Below the pieces are notes generated by a model that was not told where the DNA came from, made no database searches, and saw only the letters and a program-made list of their open reading frames with translations. The position numbers were made by a program, and so were the translations under genes. This document shows positions 37,692 to 47,099 of a stretch of DNA of 64,000 nucleotides, in pieces. Source of the DNA: Tolumonas auensis DSM 9187 (lineage in GTDB: Bacteria > Pseudomonadota > Gammaproteobacteria > Enterobacterales > Aeromonadaceae); contig NC_012691.1 of assembly GCF_000023065.1 (NCBI RefSeq), positions 92,001 through 156,000 of the forward strand. Reading direction: 5' to 3'. Position 1 is the stretch's first letter. The number at the start of each line of letters is the position of its first letter.

Positions 37692-38084
37692 ATGAGCATG
37701 CAAGATCCGATCGCGGACATGCTGACCCGCATCCGCAACGGTCAGGCGGCCCACAAGGTTTCCGTCTCTATGCCTTCTTCCAAGCTGAAAGTAGCTATTG
37801 CTAATCTGCTGAAAGAAGAAGGTTACATCGCTGACATTAAAGTGAGCGGAGATGTTAAACCTGAACTGGAAATTGAATTAAAATATTTCCAGGGTAAGCC
37901 TGTTGTTGAGCTGATCCAGCGCGTAAGTCGCCCTGGTCTGCGTATTTATAAGAAACGTGGCGACCTGCCAAAGATCATGAATGGTCTGGGTATCGCTGTT
38001 GTTTCTACTTCTAAAGGTGTGATGACTGACCGTGCTGCGCGTAAAGCTGGCATGGGCGGTGAGATCATCTGCTACGTAGCGTAA
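37692..38084 (+). CDS. rpsH: 30S ribosomal protein S8
   Basis: A 130-residue S8: [18 protein letters not shown], the [12 protein letters not shown] turn and the C-terminal [10 protein letters not shown]8 is the translational repressor of the spc operon in E. coli. Confidence 0.98.
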   Translation: MSMQDPIADMLTRIRNGQAAHKVSVSMPSSKLKVAIANLLKEEGYIADIKVSGDVKPELEIELKYFQGKPVVELIQRVSRPGLRIYKKRGDLPKIMNGLGIAVVSTSKGVMTDRAARKAGMGGEIICYVA

Positions 38085-38095
38085 GGAGCTAGGAA

Positions 38096-38629
38096 ATGTC
38101 TCGTGTTGCGAAAGCACCTGTTACTATTCCGGCTGGCGTGGAAGTAACCCTGAACGGCCAGGAAATAGCTGTTAAAGGTAAAAATGGCACCCTGAAGCGC
38201 ATTCTGAACGCTGCAGTTATCGTCACCAAAGAAGAAAATGTGTTGAAGTTCGCACCTCAAGAGGGTGTGACTGGTGCTGACGCGCAGGCTGGTACAGCAC
38301 GCGCACTGGTAAACAACATGGTTATTGGTGTTACTACTGGCTTCGAGCGCAAACTGGTGCTGGTTGGTGTAGGTTACCGTGCACAGGCGAAAGGTAAGTC
38401 TGTTGGTCTGGCTCTGGGTTTTTCCCATCCAATTGACCACGAACTGCCTGAAGGTGTTACCGCTGAATGTCCGACTCAGACTGAAATCGTACTGAAAAGT
38501 GCTGATAAAGCTATGTTGGGTCAGGTTGCGGCTGATATCCGTGCCTATCGTAGCCCGGAGCCTTACAAAGGCAAAGGTGTACGCTATTCTGACGAAGTTG
38601 TGCGTACTAAAGAAGCTAAGAAGAAGTAA
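38096..38629 (+). CDS. rplF: 50S ribosomal protein L6
   Basis: A 177-residue L6: [27 protein letters not shown] and the C-terminal signature [26 protein letters not shown]. It lies near the sarcin-ricin loop. Confidence 0.98.
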   Translation: MSRVAKAPVTIPAGVEVTLNGQEIAVKGKNGTLKRILNAAVIVTKEENVLKFAPQEGVTGADAQAGTARALVNNMVIGVTTGFERKLVLVGVGYRAQAKGKSVGLALGFSHPIDHELPEGVTAECPTQTEIVLKSADKAMLGQVAADIRAYRSPEPYKGKGVRYSDEVVRTKEAKKK

Positions 38630-38638
38630 GGTAACACT

Positions 38639-38992
38639 ATGGACAAGAAAGCAGCTCGTATCCGTCGTGCTACTAAAGCACGTCGTAAAATGCTGGAACT
38701 GGGCGCGACTCGTCTGGTGGTTCACCGTACTCCGCGTCATATTTATGCGCAGGTTATCGCAGCAAGCGGTGCCGAAGTTTTAGCTTCTGCATCAACTGTT
38801 GAGTCAACCATTCGTGAGCAAGTGAAATACACCGGTAACGCCGATGCGGCCGCCGCTGTGGGTAAAGCTATTGCAGAGCGTGCTCTGGCAAAAGGTGTTA
38901 CCACTGTAGCGTTCGATCGCTCTGGGTTCCAATATCACGGTCGCGTAGCCGCACTAGCTGCTGCTGCACGTGAAGCTGGTCTTCAGTTCTAA
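38639..38992 (+). CDS. rplR: 50S ribosomal protein L18
   Basis: A 117-residue L18: [38 protein letters not shown] and [26 protein letters not shown]. It binds 5S rRNA with L5. Confidence 0.98.
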   Translation: MDKKAARIRRATKARRKMLELGATRLVVHRTPRHIYAQVIAASGAEVLASASTVESTIREQVKYTGNADAAAAVGKAIAERALAKGVTTVAFDRSGFQYHGRVAALAAAAREAGLQF

Positions 38993-39006
38993 GCCAGGAG
39001 TCGACA

Positions 39007-39507
39007 ATGTCTAAAATCGAATCTCAAGCCGGTGAACTGCAAGAAAAGTTAGTCGCAGTAAACCGTGTTTCAAAAGTAGTTAAAGGTGGTCGTATTTTCT
39101 CCTTCACAGCTCTGACTGTTGTTGGTGATGGTTCTGGCCGCGTTGGTTTCGGTTACGGTAAAGCGCGTGAAGTTCCTGCTGCTATTCAAAAAGCAATGGA
39201 ACAAGCTCGTCGTAACATGGTTAAAGTAGAGCTGATTGAAGGCACTCTGCACCATCATGTTAAAGGAACCCATGCTGGTTCTACCGTATTCATGCAGCCT
39301 GCTTCTCAGGGTACCGGTATCATTGCCGGTGGTGCAATGCGCGCCGTTCTGGAAGTGGCTGGTGTACATAACGTTCTGGCTAAGACCTATGGCTCAACCA
39401 ATCCGATGAATGTAGTTCGTGCAACAATTGAAGCACTGGCTGACATCAAATCACCGGAACAAGTTGCTGCTAAACGTGGTCTGCGCGTGGAAGAAATCCT
39501 GGGGTAA
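39007..39507 (+). CDS. rpsE: 30S ribosomal protein S5
   Basis: A 166-residue S5 with the double-stranded RNA-binding-like N-terminal domain ([37 protein letters not shown]) and [16 protein letters not shown]. Mutations in this protein affect decoding accuracy and spectinomycin response in E. coli. Confidence 0.98.
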   Translation: MSKIESQAGELQEKLVAVNRVSKVVKGGRIFSFTALTVVGDGSGRVGFGYGKAREVPAAIQKAMEQARRNMVKVELIEGTLHHHVKGTHAGSTVFMQPASQGTGIIAGGAMRAVLEVAGVHNVLAKTYGSTNPMNVVRATIEALADIKSPEQVAAKRGLRVEEILG

Positions 39508-39514
39508 TAACGAC

Positions 39515-39697
39515 ATGGCTAACAAGACTGTAAAAGTTACACAGACTCGCAGCTCCATCGGTCGTTTGCCGAAGCACAAAGCCTCTTTGCTGGGCTTGGG
39601 TTTGCGTCGTATTGGTCATACTGTTGAAGTGGAAGATACTCCATGTGTTCGCGGCATGATCAACCAGGTTTATTACATGGTGAAGGTGGAGGAGTAA
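39515..39697 (+). CDS. rpmD: 50S ribosomal protein L30
   Basis: A 60-residue L30: [29 protein letters not shown]...[16 protein letters not shown]. The ATG at 39515 is used; an in-frame open stretch upstream is rpsE in another frame. Confidence 0.97.
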   Translation: MANKTVKVTQTRSSIGRLPKHKASLLGLGLRRIGHTVEVEDTPCVRGMINQVYYMVKVEE

Positions 39698-39699
39698 TC

Positions 39700-40134
39700 A
39701 TGCGTTTAAACACTCTTTCTCCGGCTGCTGGTGCAAAATCTGCTAAAAAGCGTGTAGGTCGTGGTATCGGTTCTGGTTTAGGTAAAACTGGTGGCCGTGG
39801 TGTTAAAGGTGCCGGTTCACGCTCTGGCGGCGGTGTGCGTGCGGGTTTTGAAGGTGGTCAAATGCCTTTAAAAATTCGTATGCCAAAATTTGGTTTCTAC
39901 TCTCGTAAAGGCGCGGTAACTGCCGAAGTTCGCTTGAGCGAAGTTGCTAAAGTTGAAGGCGACGTAGTAGATCTGAACACCCTGAAGCAAGCTGGTGTAA
40001 TCACTAAAGGCATGCAGTTTGCCAAGATCGTTCTCTCTGGGAACATCGATCGTGCAGTGACTGTGCGTGGTGTGAGCGTTACTAAAGGTGCTCGTGCTGC
40101 AATCGAAGCTGCCGGTGGCAAAATCGAGGAATAA
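39700..40134 (+). CDS. rplO: 50S ribosomal protein L15
   Basis: A 144-residue L15: [30 protein letters not shown] with the Gly-rich rRNA-threading tail, and [15 protein letters not shown]. It starts two bases after the rpmD stop with GGAG overlapping the end of rpmD. Confidence 0.98.
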   Translation: MRLNTLSPAAGAKSAKKRVGRGIGSGLGKTGGRGVKGAGSRSGGGVRAGFEGGQMPLKIRMPKFGFYSRKGAVTAEVRLSEVAKVEGDVVDLNTLKQAGVITKGMQFAKIVLSGNIDRAVTVRGVSVTKGARAAIEAAGGKIEE

Positions 40135-40141
40135 TAAGTAG

Positions 40142-41473
40142 ATGGCCAAGAAACCAGGATTAGTAACACGGGGCTCGCAGGGGGGCCTGAGCGAACTGAA
40201 AAGTCGTTTACTTTTCGTTCTAGGTGCTATCATCGTCTTCCGTGCGGGCGCTTATGTGCCGATTCCTGGTATTGACGCTACTGTGCTGGGACAGTTGTTC
40301 CAGCAACAGAAGGGAACCATCATTGAAATGTTTAACATGTTCAGTGGTGGTGCCCTGTCTCGTGCATCTATTTTTGCGTTGGGTATTATGCCGTATATTT
40401 CGGCTTCAATTATTATCCAGCTACTGACCGTCATCAGTCCTTATTATGCTGAGCTTAAGAAGGAAGGTGAGAGCGGTCGGCGTGTTATCAGCAAGCATAC
40501 CCGGTGGGGTACTCTGGTTTTAGCCACAGTACAAGCATCCGGAATTGCTACTGGTTTACCAAATATGATGCATGGCTTGGTGCTCAACCCCGGTTTCGGC
40601 TTCTACTTTACTGCTGTGGTTAGTCTGGTTACCGGAACCATGTTCCTGATGTGGTTAGGTGAACAAATTACCGAACGTGGTATTGGTAATGGTATTTCGC
40701 TGATCATCTTCGCGGGTATTGTTGCTGGTTTGCCCCAAGCTATTGGTGCAACAGCAGAACAGGCTCGTCAGGGTGAGTTGCATATTCTGTTGCTATTGTT
40801 GCTCGTTGTTATTGTGTTTGCTGTTACTTACTTTGTTGTATTTGTTGAGCGTGGTCAGCGACGTATCGTCGTAAATTATGCGAAACGTCAGCAAGGTAAT
40901 CAGATATTTGCAGCACAAAGCACGCATTTGCCGTTAAAACTGAATATGGCGGGTGTTATCCCTGCGATTTTTGCATCAAGTATTATTCTGTTCCCGGGGA
41001 CGATTGCGTCTTGGTTTGGTCAGGGTGATTCATGGATTGCAAATATCCTGCAAGAAATTTCGATGAGCTTGCAGCCAGGTCAGCCGTTATATGAATTGTT
41101 GTATGCAGTTGCCATCATTTTCTTCAGTTTCTTCTATACTGCGTTGGTATTTAACCCTCGTGAGACTGCGGATAATCTGAAGAAGAGTGGTGCATTTATC
41201 CCGGGTATCCGCCCAGGAGAGCAGACAGCTCGTTTTATCGATAAAGTAATGACACGTCTAACACTGGCCGGAGCCTTGTACATCACAGCGATTTGCTTGG
41301 TACCCCAGTTACTGATGACCTTCTGGCACGTGCAGTTCTACTTCGGTGGTACTTCCTTGCTGATTATCGTTGTTGTCATCATGGACTTTATGGCACAGGT
41401 ACAAACTCATATGATGTCTCATCAGTATGGGGATGTACTGAAAAAAGCCAATCTTAAAGGCGTAGGCCGTTAA
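40142..41473 (+). CDS. secY: Preprotein translocase channel subunit SecY
   Basis: SecY forms the protein-conducting channel of the inner membrane with SecE and SecG. The 443-residue protein has ten predicted helices. Recognisable parts are the plug/TM2 region ([28 protein letters not shown]), the cytosolic loop [12 protein letters not shown], and TM7-TM10 with [23 protein letters not shown]. It lies between rplO and rpmJ as in E. coli. Confidence 0.98.
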   Translation: MAKKPGLVTRGSQGGLSELKSRLLFVLGAIIVFRAGAYVPIPGIDATVLGQLFQQQKGTIIEMFNMFSGGALSRASIFALGIMPYISASIIIQLLTVISPYYAELKKEGESGRRVISKHTRWGTLVLATVQASGIATGLPNMMHGLVLNPGFGFYFTAVVSLVTGTMFLMWLGEQITERGIGNGISLIIFAGIVAGLPQAIGATAEQARQGELHILLLLLLVVIVFAVTYFVVFVERGQRRIVVNYAKRQQGNQIFAAQSTHLPLKLNMAGVIPAIFASSIILFPGTIASWFGQGDSWIANILQEISMSLQPGQPLYELLYAVAIIFFSFFYTALVFNPRETADNLKKSGAFIPGIRPGEQTARFIDKVMTRLTLAGALYITAICLVPQLLMTFWHVQFYFGGTSLLIIVVVIMDFMAQVQTHMMSHQYGDVLKKANLKGVGR

Positions 41474-41500
41474 TCCGGTCTAATATTGCGGAGTTAAGCA

Positions 41501-41614
41501 ATGAAAGTTCGCGCTTCCGTTAAAGCAATCTGCCGTAACTGCAAAATCATCAAACGCCACGGTGTGGTGCGTGTGATTTGCACTGAGCCGAAGCATAAAC
41601 AACGCCAAGGCTAA
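41501..41614 (+). CDS. rpmJ: 50S ribosomal protein L36 (zinc form)
   Basis: A 37-residue protein, [20 protein letters not shown]... ending EPKHKQRQG. The zinc ribbon ligands Cys11, Cys14, Cys27 and His32 are all present, so this is the C+ form. It is the last gene of the spc operon. Confidence 0.97.
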   Translation: MKVRASVKAICRNCKIIKRHGVVRVICTEPKHKQRQG

Positions 41615-41644
41615 TATATTTTCGGTAGAGACTTGAAAAGTCGG

Positions 41645-41669
41645 GGCTGGCTAAGTACATTAGCCAGCC
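41645..41669 (+). terminator. Strong hairpin between rpmJ and the alpha leader
   Basis: GGCTGGCTAA and TTAGCCAGCC form a perfect 10-bp stem with a five-base loop. TACATTTGTGTG follows instead of a clean T-run, so it may be a partial terminator or RNA-processing site. Confidence 0.45.
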
Positions 41670-41757
41670 TACATTTGTGTGTAGGAAGATCACCATGTAT
41701 CCGGAACGGGCTTTGTGGTGGTCGTAAAATTACTATTTGTTTAGGAGTGGAATAGTG
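41670..41757 (+). promoter_or_regulatory. Alpha-operon leader (S4-binding pseudoknot type)
   Basis: The sequence TATCCGGAACGGGCTTTGTGG followed by ACTATTTGTTTAGGAGTGGAATAGTG matches, segment for segment, the E. coli alpha leader I remember (ATCCTGAAAACGGGCTTT...TAGTAGGAGTG.ATAGTG). In E. coli, S4 binds this pseudoknot and traps the ribosome at the GTG start of rpsM. Confidence 0.7.
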
Positions 41758-42111
41758 GCCCGTATCGCTGGCATTAACATTCCTGACCATAAACATGCAG
41801 TTATCGCGTTAACTGCGATTTATGGCGTTGGCGACACCCGTGCAAAGAGCATTTGCGCAGCAGCTGGTATCGCCGAGGATGTGAAAGTTAAAGATCTGGA
41901 CGAAGCTCAAATTGAAGCGCTTCGTACTGAAGTTGGTAAGTTTACTGTCGAGGGTGACCTGCGCCGTGAAGTATCCATGAACATCAAACGTTTGATGGAC
42001 TTGGGTTGCTACCGTGGTTTGCGTCATCGTCGTGGTCTGCCGGTTCGTGGACAACGTACCAAAACTAACGCGCGCACCCGTAAGGGTCCTCGTAAACCGA
42101 TTAAGAAGTAA
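41755..42111 (+). CDS. rpsM: 30S ribosomal protein S13
   Basis: A 118-residue S13: [58 protein letters not shown]. The start is GTG with TTAGGAG eight bases upstream. The upstream frame has no homology. The non-ATG start fits S4 control through the leader. Confidence 0.97.
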   Translation: MARIAGINIPDHKHAVIALTAIYGVGDTRAKSICAAAGIAEDVKVKDLDEAQIEALRTEVGKFTVEGDLRREVSMNIKRLMDLGCYRGLRHRRGLPVRGQRTKTNARTRKGPRKPIKK

Positions 42112-42123
42112 ACGGGAAGGTAG

Positions 42124-42516
<393 letters not shown>

Positions 42517-42547
42517 CGTTGTCTAGTAGGATTGTTGGAGAAAGAAC

Positions 42548-43168
42548 ATGGCAAGATATTTAGGCCCAAAGCTGAAGCTTAGCCGTCGTGAAGGCACCGA
42601 TCTGTTCCTGAAATCAGGCGTTCGTGCTATCGACTCTAAGTGTAAAATTGACACAGCTCCTGGTCAGCACGGTGCGCGTAAGCCACGTCTGTCTGACTAT
42701 GGTGTACAGCTGCGTGAAAAACAGAAAGTCCGTCGTATTTACGGCATTCTGGAAAAACAATTCCGTAACTATTACCGTGAAGCTACACGCTTGAAAGGTA
42801 ATACTGGTGAAAACCTACTGCAGTTGCTGGAAGGTCGTCTGGATAACGTAGTTTATCGTATGGGTTTTGCAACGACCCGTGCTGAAGCTCGCCAGCTGGT
42901 TAGCCACAAAGCCATCGTAGTAAATGGCAAAGTAGTTAACATTCCTTCTTCTCAGGTTTCTCCTGAAGATGTAGTCACTGTTCGTGAGAAGGCGAAAAAA
43001 CAAGCTCGTATCAAGGCCGCACTGGACTTGGCTGCGCAGCGTGAAAAGCCAACTTGGATTGAGATCAATGCAGACAAAATGGAAGGCGTTTACAAGCGTC
43101 TGCCAGAGCGTTCAGATCTGTCTGCTGACATCAATGAACAGTTGATCGTCGAGCTTTACTCTAAGTAA
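42548..43168 (+). CDS. rpsD: 30S ribosomal protein S4
   Basis: A 206-residue S4: [21 protein letters not shown], the S4 RNA-binding domain [31 protein letters not shown]. It is a primary 16S binder and the expected autorepressor of the alpha operon. Confidence 0.98.
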   Translation: MARYLGPKLKLSRREGTDLFLKSGVRAIDSKCKIDTAPGQHGARKPRLSDYGVQLREKQKVRRIYGILEKQFRNYYREATRLKGNTGENLLQLLEGRLDNVVYRMGFATTRAEARQLVSHKAIVVNGKVVNIPSSQVSPEDVVTVREKAKKQARIKAALDLAAQREKPTWIEINADKMEGVYKRLPERSDLSADINEQLIVELYSK

Positions 43169-43193
43169 GGCTTAGCTTCTAAGAGAGGACATA

Positions 43194-44183
43194 ATGCTGG
43201 GTTCTGTAACAGATTTTCTCAAGCCACGTTTGGTTGATATCGAGCAACTCAGTCCGACTCATGCCAAGGTAACTCTTGAGCCGTTGGAGCGTGGTTTCGG
43301 TCATACTTTAGGTAATGCGTTACGACGCATTCTCCTGTCGTCCATGCCGGGATGTGCAGTTGCTGAGGTTGAGATCGACGGCGTATTGCACGAGTACAGC
43401 AGTAAAGAAGGTGTTCAGGAAGATATCCTGGAAATCTTGCTGAACTTGAAAGGCATTGCAGTAAAGCTGGAAGGTAAAGATGAAGTAATCCTTTCGCTGA
43501 CCAAGTCTGGTGCGGGCCCGGTCACGGCAGGTGATATCATCCATGGTGATGATGTTGTCATTGTCAATCCGGAGCATGTGATTTGTCATCTGACCGGTGC
43601 TAATGCTGAAATTAGTATGCGTCTGCGTGTTCAACGTGGTCGCGGCTATGTTCCGGCATCAGCTCGTTTACATACAGATGATGAAGATCGTCCTATTGGT
43701 CGTTTGTTACTGGATGCTGCGTTCAGCCCTGTAGTGCGTATTGCCTATAATGTTGAAGCCGCTCGTGTGGAACAACGTACTGATTTGGATAAGTTGGTTA
43801 TCGATATGGAAACCAACGGCACGCTGGATCCGGAAGAAGCCATTCGTCGTGCAGCCACTATTTTGGCTGAACAATTGGATGCCTTCGTTGATTTGCGTGA
43901 TGTTTCCGTTCCGGAGAAGAAAGAAGACAAGCCGGAGTTCGATCCGATCCTGCTGCGTCCTGTTGATGATCTGGAATTGACAGTTCGTTCTGCGAACTGC
44001 CTGAAAGCAGAAGCAATCCATTATATTGGTGATCTGGTACAACGTACCGAGGTTGAGTTGCTGAAGACTCCTAACCTGGGTAAGAAGTCTTTGACCGAAA
44101 TCAAAGACGTACTGGCTTCCCGCGGTCTGTCTCTGGGCATGCGCCTTGAGAACTGGCCACCGGCAAGTCTGGCTGATAATTAA
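43194..44183 (+). CDS. rpoA: RNA polymerase alpha subunit
   Basis: A 329-residue alpha subunit, same length as E. coli. The N-terminal dimerisation domain has [27 protein letters not shown] flexible linker ([12 protein letters not shown]) leads to the C-terminal domain [19 protein letters not shown], which contacts UP elements and activators, and ends GLRLENWPP-like ([13 protein letters not shown]). Confidence 0.99.
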   Translation: MLGSVTDFLKPRLVDIEQLSPTHAKVTLEPLERGFGHTLGNALRRILLSSMPGCAVAEVEIDGVLHEYSSKEGVQEDILEILLNLKGIAVKLEGKDEVILSLTKSGAGPVTAGDIIHGDDVVIVNPEHVICHLTGANAEISMRLRVQRGRGYVPASARLHTDDEDRPIGRLLLDAAFSPVVRIAYNVEAARVEQRTDLDKLVIDMETNGTLDPEEAIRRAATILAEQLDAFVDLRDVSVPEKKEDKPEFDPILLRPVDDLELTVRSANCLKAEAIHYIGDLVQRTEVELLKTPNLGKKSLTEIKDVLASRGLSLGMRLENWPPASLADN

Positions 44184-44226
44184 TCCAGATCGCAGGTTCT
44201 ACCGATTTTGTTAGAAGGATAAGGTC

Positions 44227-44613
44227 ATGCGCCATCGTTTGAGTGGTCGTCAACTGAACCGGAATGCTAGCCACCGTCAGGCTATGTTCCGCAACATGGC
44301 CAGCTCCCTTGTTCGTCATGAGATCATCAAGACGACTTTGCCTAAAGCAAAGGAGCTACGTCGTGTAGTTGAGCCCTTGATTACTCTTGCTAAGAGTGAC
44401 AGTGTTGCAAATCGCCGTCTGGCATTTGCTCGTACCCGTGACAGAGATGTTGTTGGTAAACTGTTTACTGAACTTGGCCCACGTTTTCAAGGTCGCCCAG
44501 GTGGTTACACTCGCATTCTGAAATGCGGTTTCCGCGCTGGTGATAATGCACCAATGGCTTATATTGAGCTGGTTGGTCGTCCGGTAGATGCTGAAGCAGT
44601 TACCGAAGAATAA
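44227..44613 (+). CDS. rplQ: 50S ribosomal protein L17
   Basis: A 128-residue L17: [28 protein letters not shown] and [33 protein letters not shown]. It ends the alpha operon; a terminator follows at once. Confidence 0.98.
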   Translation: MRHRLSGRQLNRNASHRQAMFRNMASSLVRHEIIKTTLPKAKELRRVVEPLITLAKSDSVANRRLAFARTRDRDVVGKLFTELGPRFQGRPGGYTRILKCGFRAGDNAPMAYIELVGRPVDAEAVTEE

Positions 44614-44614
44614 A

Positions 44615-44646
44615 ATAAGGCCGGGGTTTCCCGGCTTTATTTTTTC
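44615..44646 (+). terminator. Terminator of the alpha operon
   Basis: AATAAGGCCGGG and CCCGGCTTTATT pair over 12 bp with one G-U, and TTTTT follows. Confidence 0.88.
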
Positions 44647-44809
44647 AGACTATAGTCTGATTGCCATATCCTTTCTTCTCATCTTATGATCTGATCCTTC
44701 CTCTGCTATACTGTAACCATAATGAGCAACCGGGATTATCTTCCTGTTTTTTAAGCAGAAATTCATGGTTCGTTTTTAGTTATCTATTGCCAGTGATCTA
44801 AAGGATTCG

Positions 44810-45397
44810 ATGCTGATCTCTTCCCGAATTGAGTTAAAGCCCCCATCGCTTGAATGGGTTGAACCACTGCGTCTTGCTTTATCTGAAAGTTATGAATTAC
44901 ATCAATTATTTTTAGATTGGGCAGAACCAGACCCATCTCTGCTGACTGTGACCGCTACAATGAATGTGGCGAAAGAGCAGTTCGAACGTAAAGAACATGA
45001 ATTACGTTTTATGATTGTGCGACGGGAAGATCAGGCGTTAGTGGGAAGCATCAGTCTGCATGTCAGGGATGTCTCTGTTCCCTATTACGAAATAGGTTAT
45101 TGGGTCCGGCAATCCGCAACAGGGAAAGGCTATATTACAGAAGCTGTTTTGCTGCTGGCTGACTATGCATTTATTCATTTGCATGCGACAAGGCTAGAGA
45201 TTCGTACCGCAGCCAGTAATGACAAAAGCCGTGCTGTAGCGGAGCGTGCCGGTTTCAGACTTGAGGCCACATTACAAAATGCGTGCCGTACGCAGGGACA
45301 TCTGGACGATATGCTGGTGTATAGCCGCATCGGGCATGAAGACATGATCCCGGAGATTGATCTGGTGGATATATCTCCGGAAGAGCTGGATTATTGA
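44810..45397 (+). CDS. GNAT acetyltransferase, RimJ/RimL type
   Basis: A 195-residue N-acetyltransferase. The N-terminal part SSRIELKPPSLEWVEPLRLAL and the acetyl-CoA loop YWVRQSATGKGYITEAV (Q/R-x-x-G-x-G/A) with RLEIRTAASNDKSRAVAERAGFRLEATL define the RimL-like group, which acetylates protein N-termini or small amines. A C-terminal acidic extension (EDMIPEIDLVDISPEELDY) is unusual. AAGGATT precedes the ATG. The substrate cannot be told. It is convergent with metJ. Confidence 0.85.
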   Translation: MLISSRIELKPPSLEWVEPLRLALSESYELHQLFLDWAEPDPSLLTVTATMNVAKEQFERKEHELRFMIVRREDQALVGSISLHVRDVSVPYYEIGYWVRQSATGKGYITEAVLLLADYAFIHLHATRLEIRTAASNDKSRAVAERAGFRLEATLQNACRTQGHLDDMLVYSRIGHEDMIPEIDLVDISPEELDY

Positions 45398-45411
45398 GAG
45401 ATAATCAGTAA

Positions 45412-45732
45412 TTACTCATCGTATTTTTCAATCGGCTTACCCATTTCCGCCATGAGTTGCTGCACGGCCAGCGGGATATCATCCGGATAGTCTTTGCGAA
45501 GATCGTCGTCTGCTGGTAGTGGTTGCCCAGTGTAAGCATGTAAAAAAGCTTCGCAGAGTAGTTCACTGTTAGTTGCATGCCGCAGGTTATTTATCTGACG
45601 GCGAGTCCGTTCATCTGTCAGTATTTTTAATACTTTCAGAGGAATGGATACAGTGATTTTTTTAACCTGTTCACTTTTCTTGCCATGTTCTGCATATGGA
45701 CTGATATATTCGCCATTCCACGCCGTTTTCAT
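45412..45732 (-). CDS. metJ: Methionine repressor MetJ
   Basis: A 106-residue ribbon-helix-helix repressor using S-adenosylmethionine as corepressor. It has [34 protein letters not shown] with the DNA-binding strand [12 protein letters not shown], and [30 protein letters not shown]. It is transcribed divergently from metBL, exactly as in E. coli. The met boxes between them suggest autoregulation and repression of metBL. Confidence 0.98.
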   Translation of the reverse strand: MKTAWNGEYISPYAEHGKKSEQVKKITVSIPLKVLKILTDERTRRQINNLRHATNSELLCEAFLHAYTGQPLPADDDLRKDYPDDIPLAVQQLMAEMGKPIEKYDE

Positions 45733-45811
45733 TTCACACCTGTCATTTCATCCACTCTTCAGCATAGTAACCCGTATGGGCTGTAATGGCAATCCATAGG
45801 CAAAGCCATGT

Positions 45812-45835
45812 AGACGTCCAGAAGTGTTGACGTCT
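45812..45835. promoter_or_regulatory. Three contiguous met boxes (MetJ operator)
   Basis: AGACGTCC, AGAAGTGT and TGACGTCT follow each other without a gap. They match the 8-bp consensus AGACGTCT at 7, 5 and 7 positions. Contiguous boxes are what cooperative MetJ dimers need. The array lies 51 bp before the metB start. Confidence 0.9.
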
Positions 45836-45886
45836 TATTGGTGGTGGGTTACCGTGATACAACGAGCGGCCATCAAGGAACTAGTC

Positions 45887-47047
45887 ATGTCGGATTACCA
45901 ACAGGAAACATATGCTGTCAAATCGGGAATTGCTGTCGATACACAATTCGGTGCTGTAGTCCCGCCTATTTATTTGTCAACTAATTACACGTTTGCTGGC
46001 TTTGGTGAAAAAAGAGAATTTGACTATAGTCGTTCCGGTAATCCAACCCGTAGCACCTTGGCTGGTGCGTTGGCTGCACTTGAGGGGGGGGCAGGTGCCG
46101 TTTTCACCGGGAGTGGCATGGGCGCTATTAACCTAGTAACCGCACTGTTATCTGCGGATGATTTGCTGGTCGCGCCACATGATTGTTATGGCGGGACTTA
46201 TCGGTTATTTCAGCATGTTGCCGCTAAGGGTTCTTACCGCGTGTTGTTTGTTGACCAAACTGATCCGGAAGCATTAGCACAGGCTTTAGCACAAAAGCCG
46301 AAACTGGTATGGATTGAGACGCCATCTAATCCATTGCTCCGCGTGGTTGATATTGCGGCTATTTGCCAGCAGGCGCATGCAGTCGGGGCTTTGGTGGCGG
46401 TTGATAATACCTTCCTGTCGCCGTTACTGCAGCAACCCCTGGCATTAGGTGCTGATATTGTTGTGCACTCGACAACTAAATATATAAATGGTCACTCCGA
46501 TGTCGTTGGCGGAGCTGTTATTGCGAAAGAAACCGAATTACACGAAAAACTGGCTTGGTGGGGTAATTGTCTGGGTCATACCGGTGGTGCTTTTGATGCT
46601 TATCTGACCTTGCGTGGTCTGCGAACATTAGCACCACGTATGCGTGCGCATCAGGAAAATGCCGCCGCTATTCTGGCATATCTGCAGCAAAAACCACAGG
46701 TGACTAAAATTTATCATCCGGGTTTACCTGATCATCCGGGGCATGAGATTGCAAAGCGGCAACAAAAAGGTTTTGGTGCCATGCTGAGCTTTGAAGTTGA
46801 TTTTGATATCGAACAGTTAAAGCAATTTTTGGGTGGTTTGCAGTTGTTTTGTCTGGCAGAGTCATTAGGTGGAGTAGAAAGTCTGGTAGCTCATCCGGCC
46901 AGTATGACTCACGCAGGAATGGATCCGGAAGCCCGGCGTGTGGCGGGCATTTCGGATCAGTTATTACGTTTATCTGTCGGGATTGAGCATATCACCGATC
47001 TGCTGGCCGATTTGGAACAGGCTTTCGCTTGTGTTGCCAGCAAGTAG
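45887..47047 (+). CDS. metB: Cystathionine gamma-synthase
   Basis: A PLP enzyme that joins O-succinylhomoserine and cysteine to cystathionine. The 386-residue protein has SGIAVDTQFGAVVPPIYLSTNY, the phosphate-binding FTGSGMGAI, the Schiff-base lysine in HSTTKYINGHSD, and SLGGVESLVAHPASMTH. It starts MSDYQQETYAVKSG with AAGGAA upstream; an in-frame extension of 21 codons would overlap the met boxes and is rejected. It is followed by metL in the same operon. Confidence 0.96.
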   Translation: MSDYQQETYAVKSGIAVDTQFGAVVPPIYLSTNYTFAGFGEKREFDYSRSGNPTRSTLAGALAALEGGAGAVFTGSGMGAINLVTALLSADDLLVAPHDCYGGTYRLFQHVAAKGSYRVLFVDQTDPEALAQALAQKPKLVWIETPSNPLLRVVDIAAICQQAHAVGALVAVDNTFLSPLLQQPLALGADIVVHSTTKYINGHSDVVGGAVIAKETELHEKLAWWGNCLGHTGGAFDAYLTLRGLRTLAPRMRAHQENAAAILAYLQQKPQVTKIYHPGLPDHPGHEIAKRQQKGFGAMLSFEVDFDIEQLKQFLGGLQLFCLAESLGGVESLVAHPASMTHAGMDPEARRVAGISDQLLRLSVGIEHITDLLADLEQAFACVASK

Positions 47048-47099
47048 AACAAAAATGATCAATACAGCACGAAGGGGCTGCATTAAGGGGTAATGAAGT

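Noticed and set aside
45824-45886. N-terminal extension of MetB by 21 codons
   Set aside because: It starts within the met boxes and the extra residues do not match cystathionine gamma-synthase.
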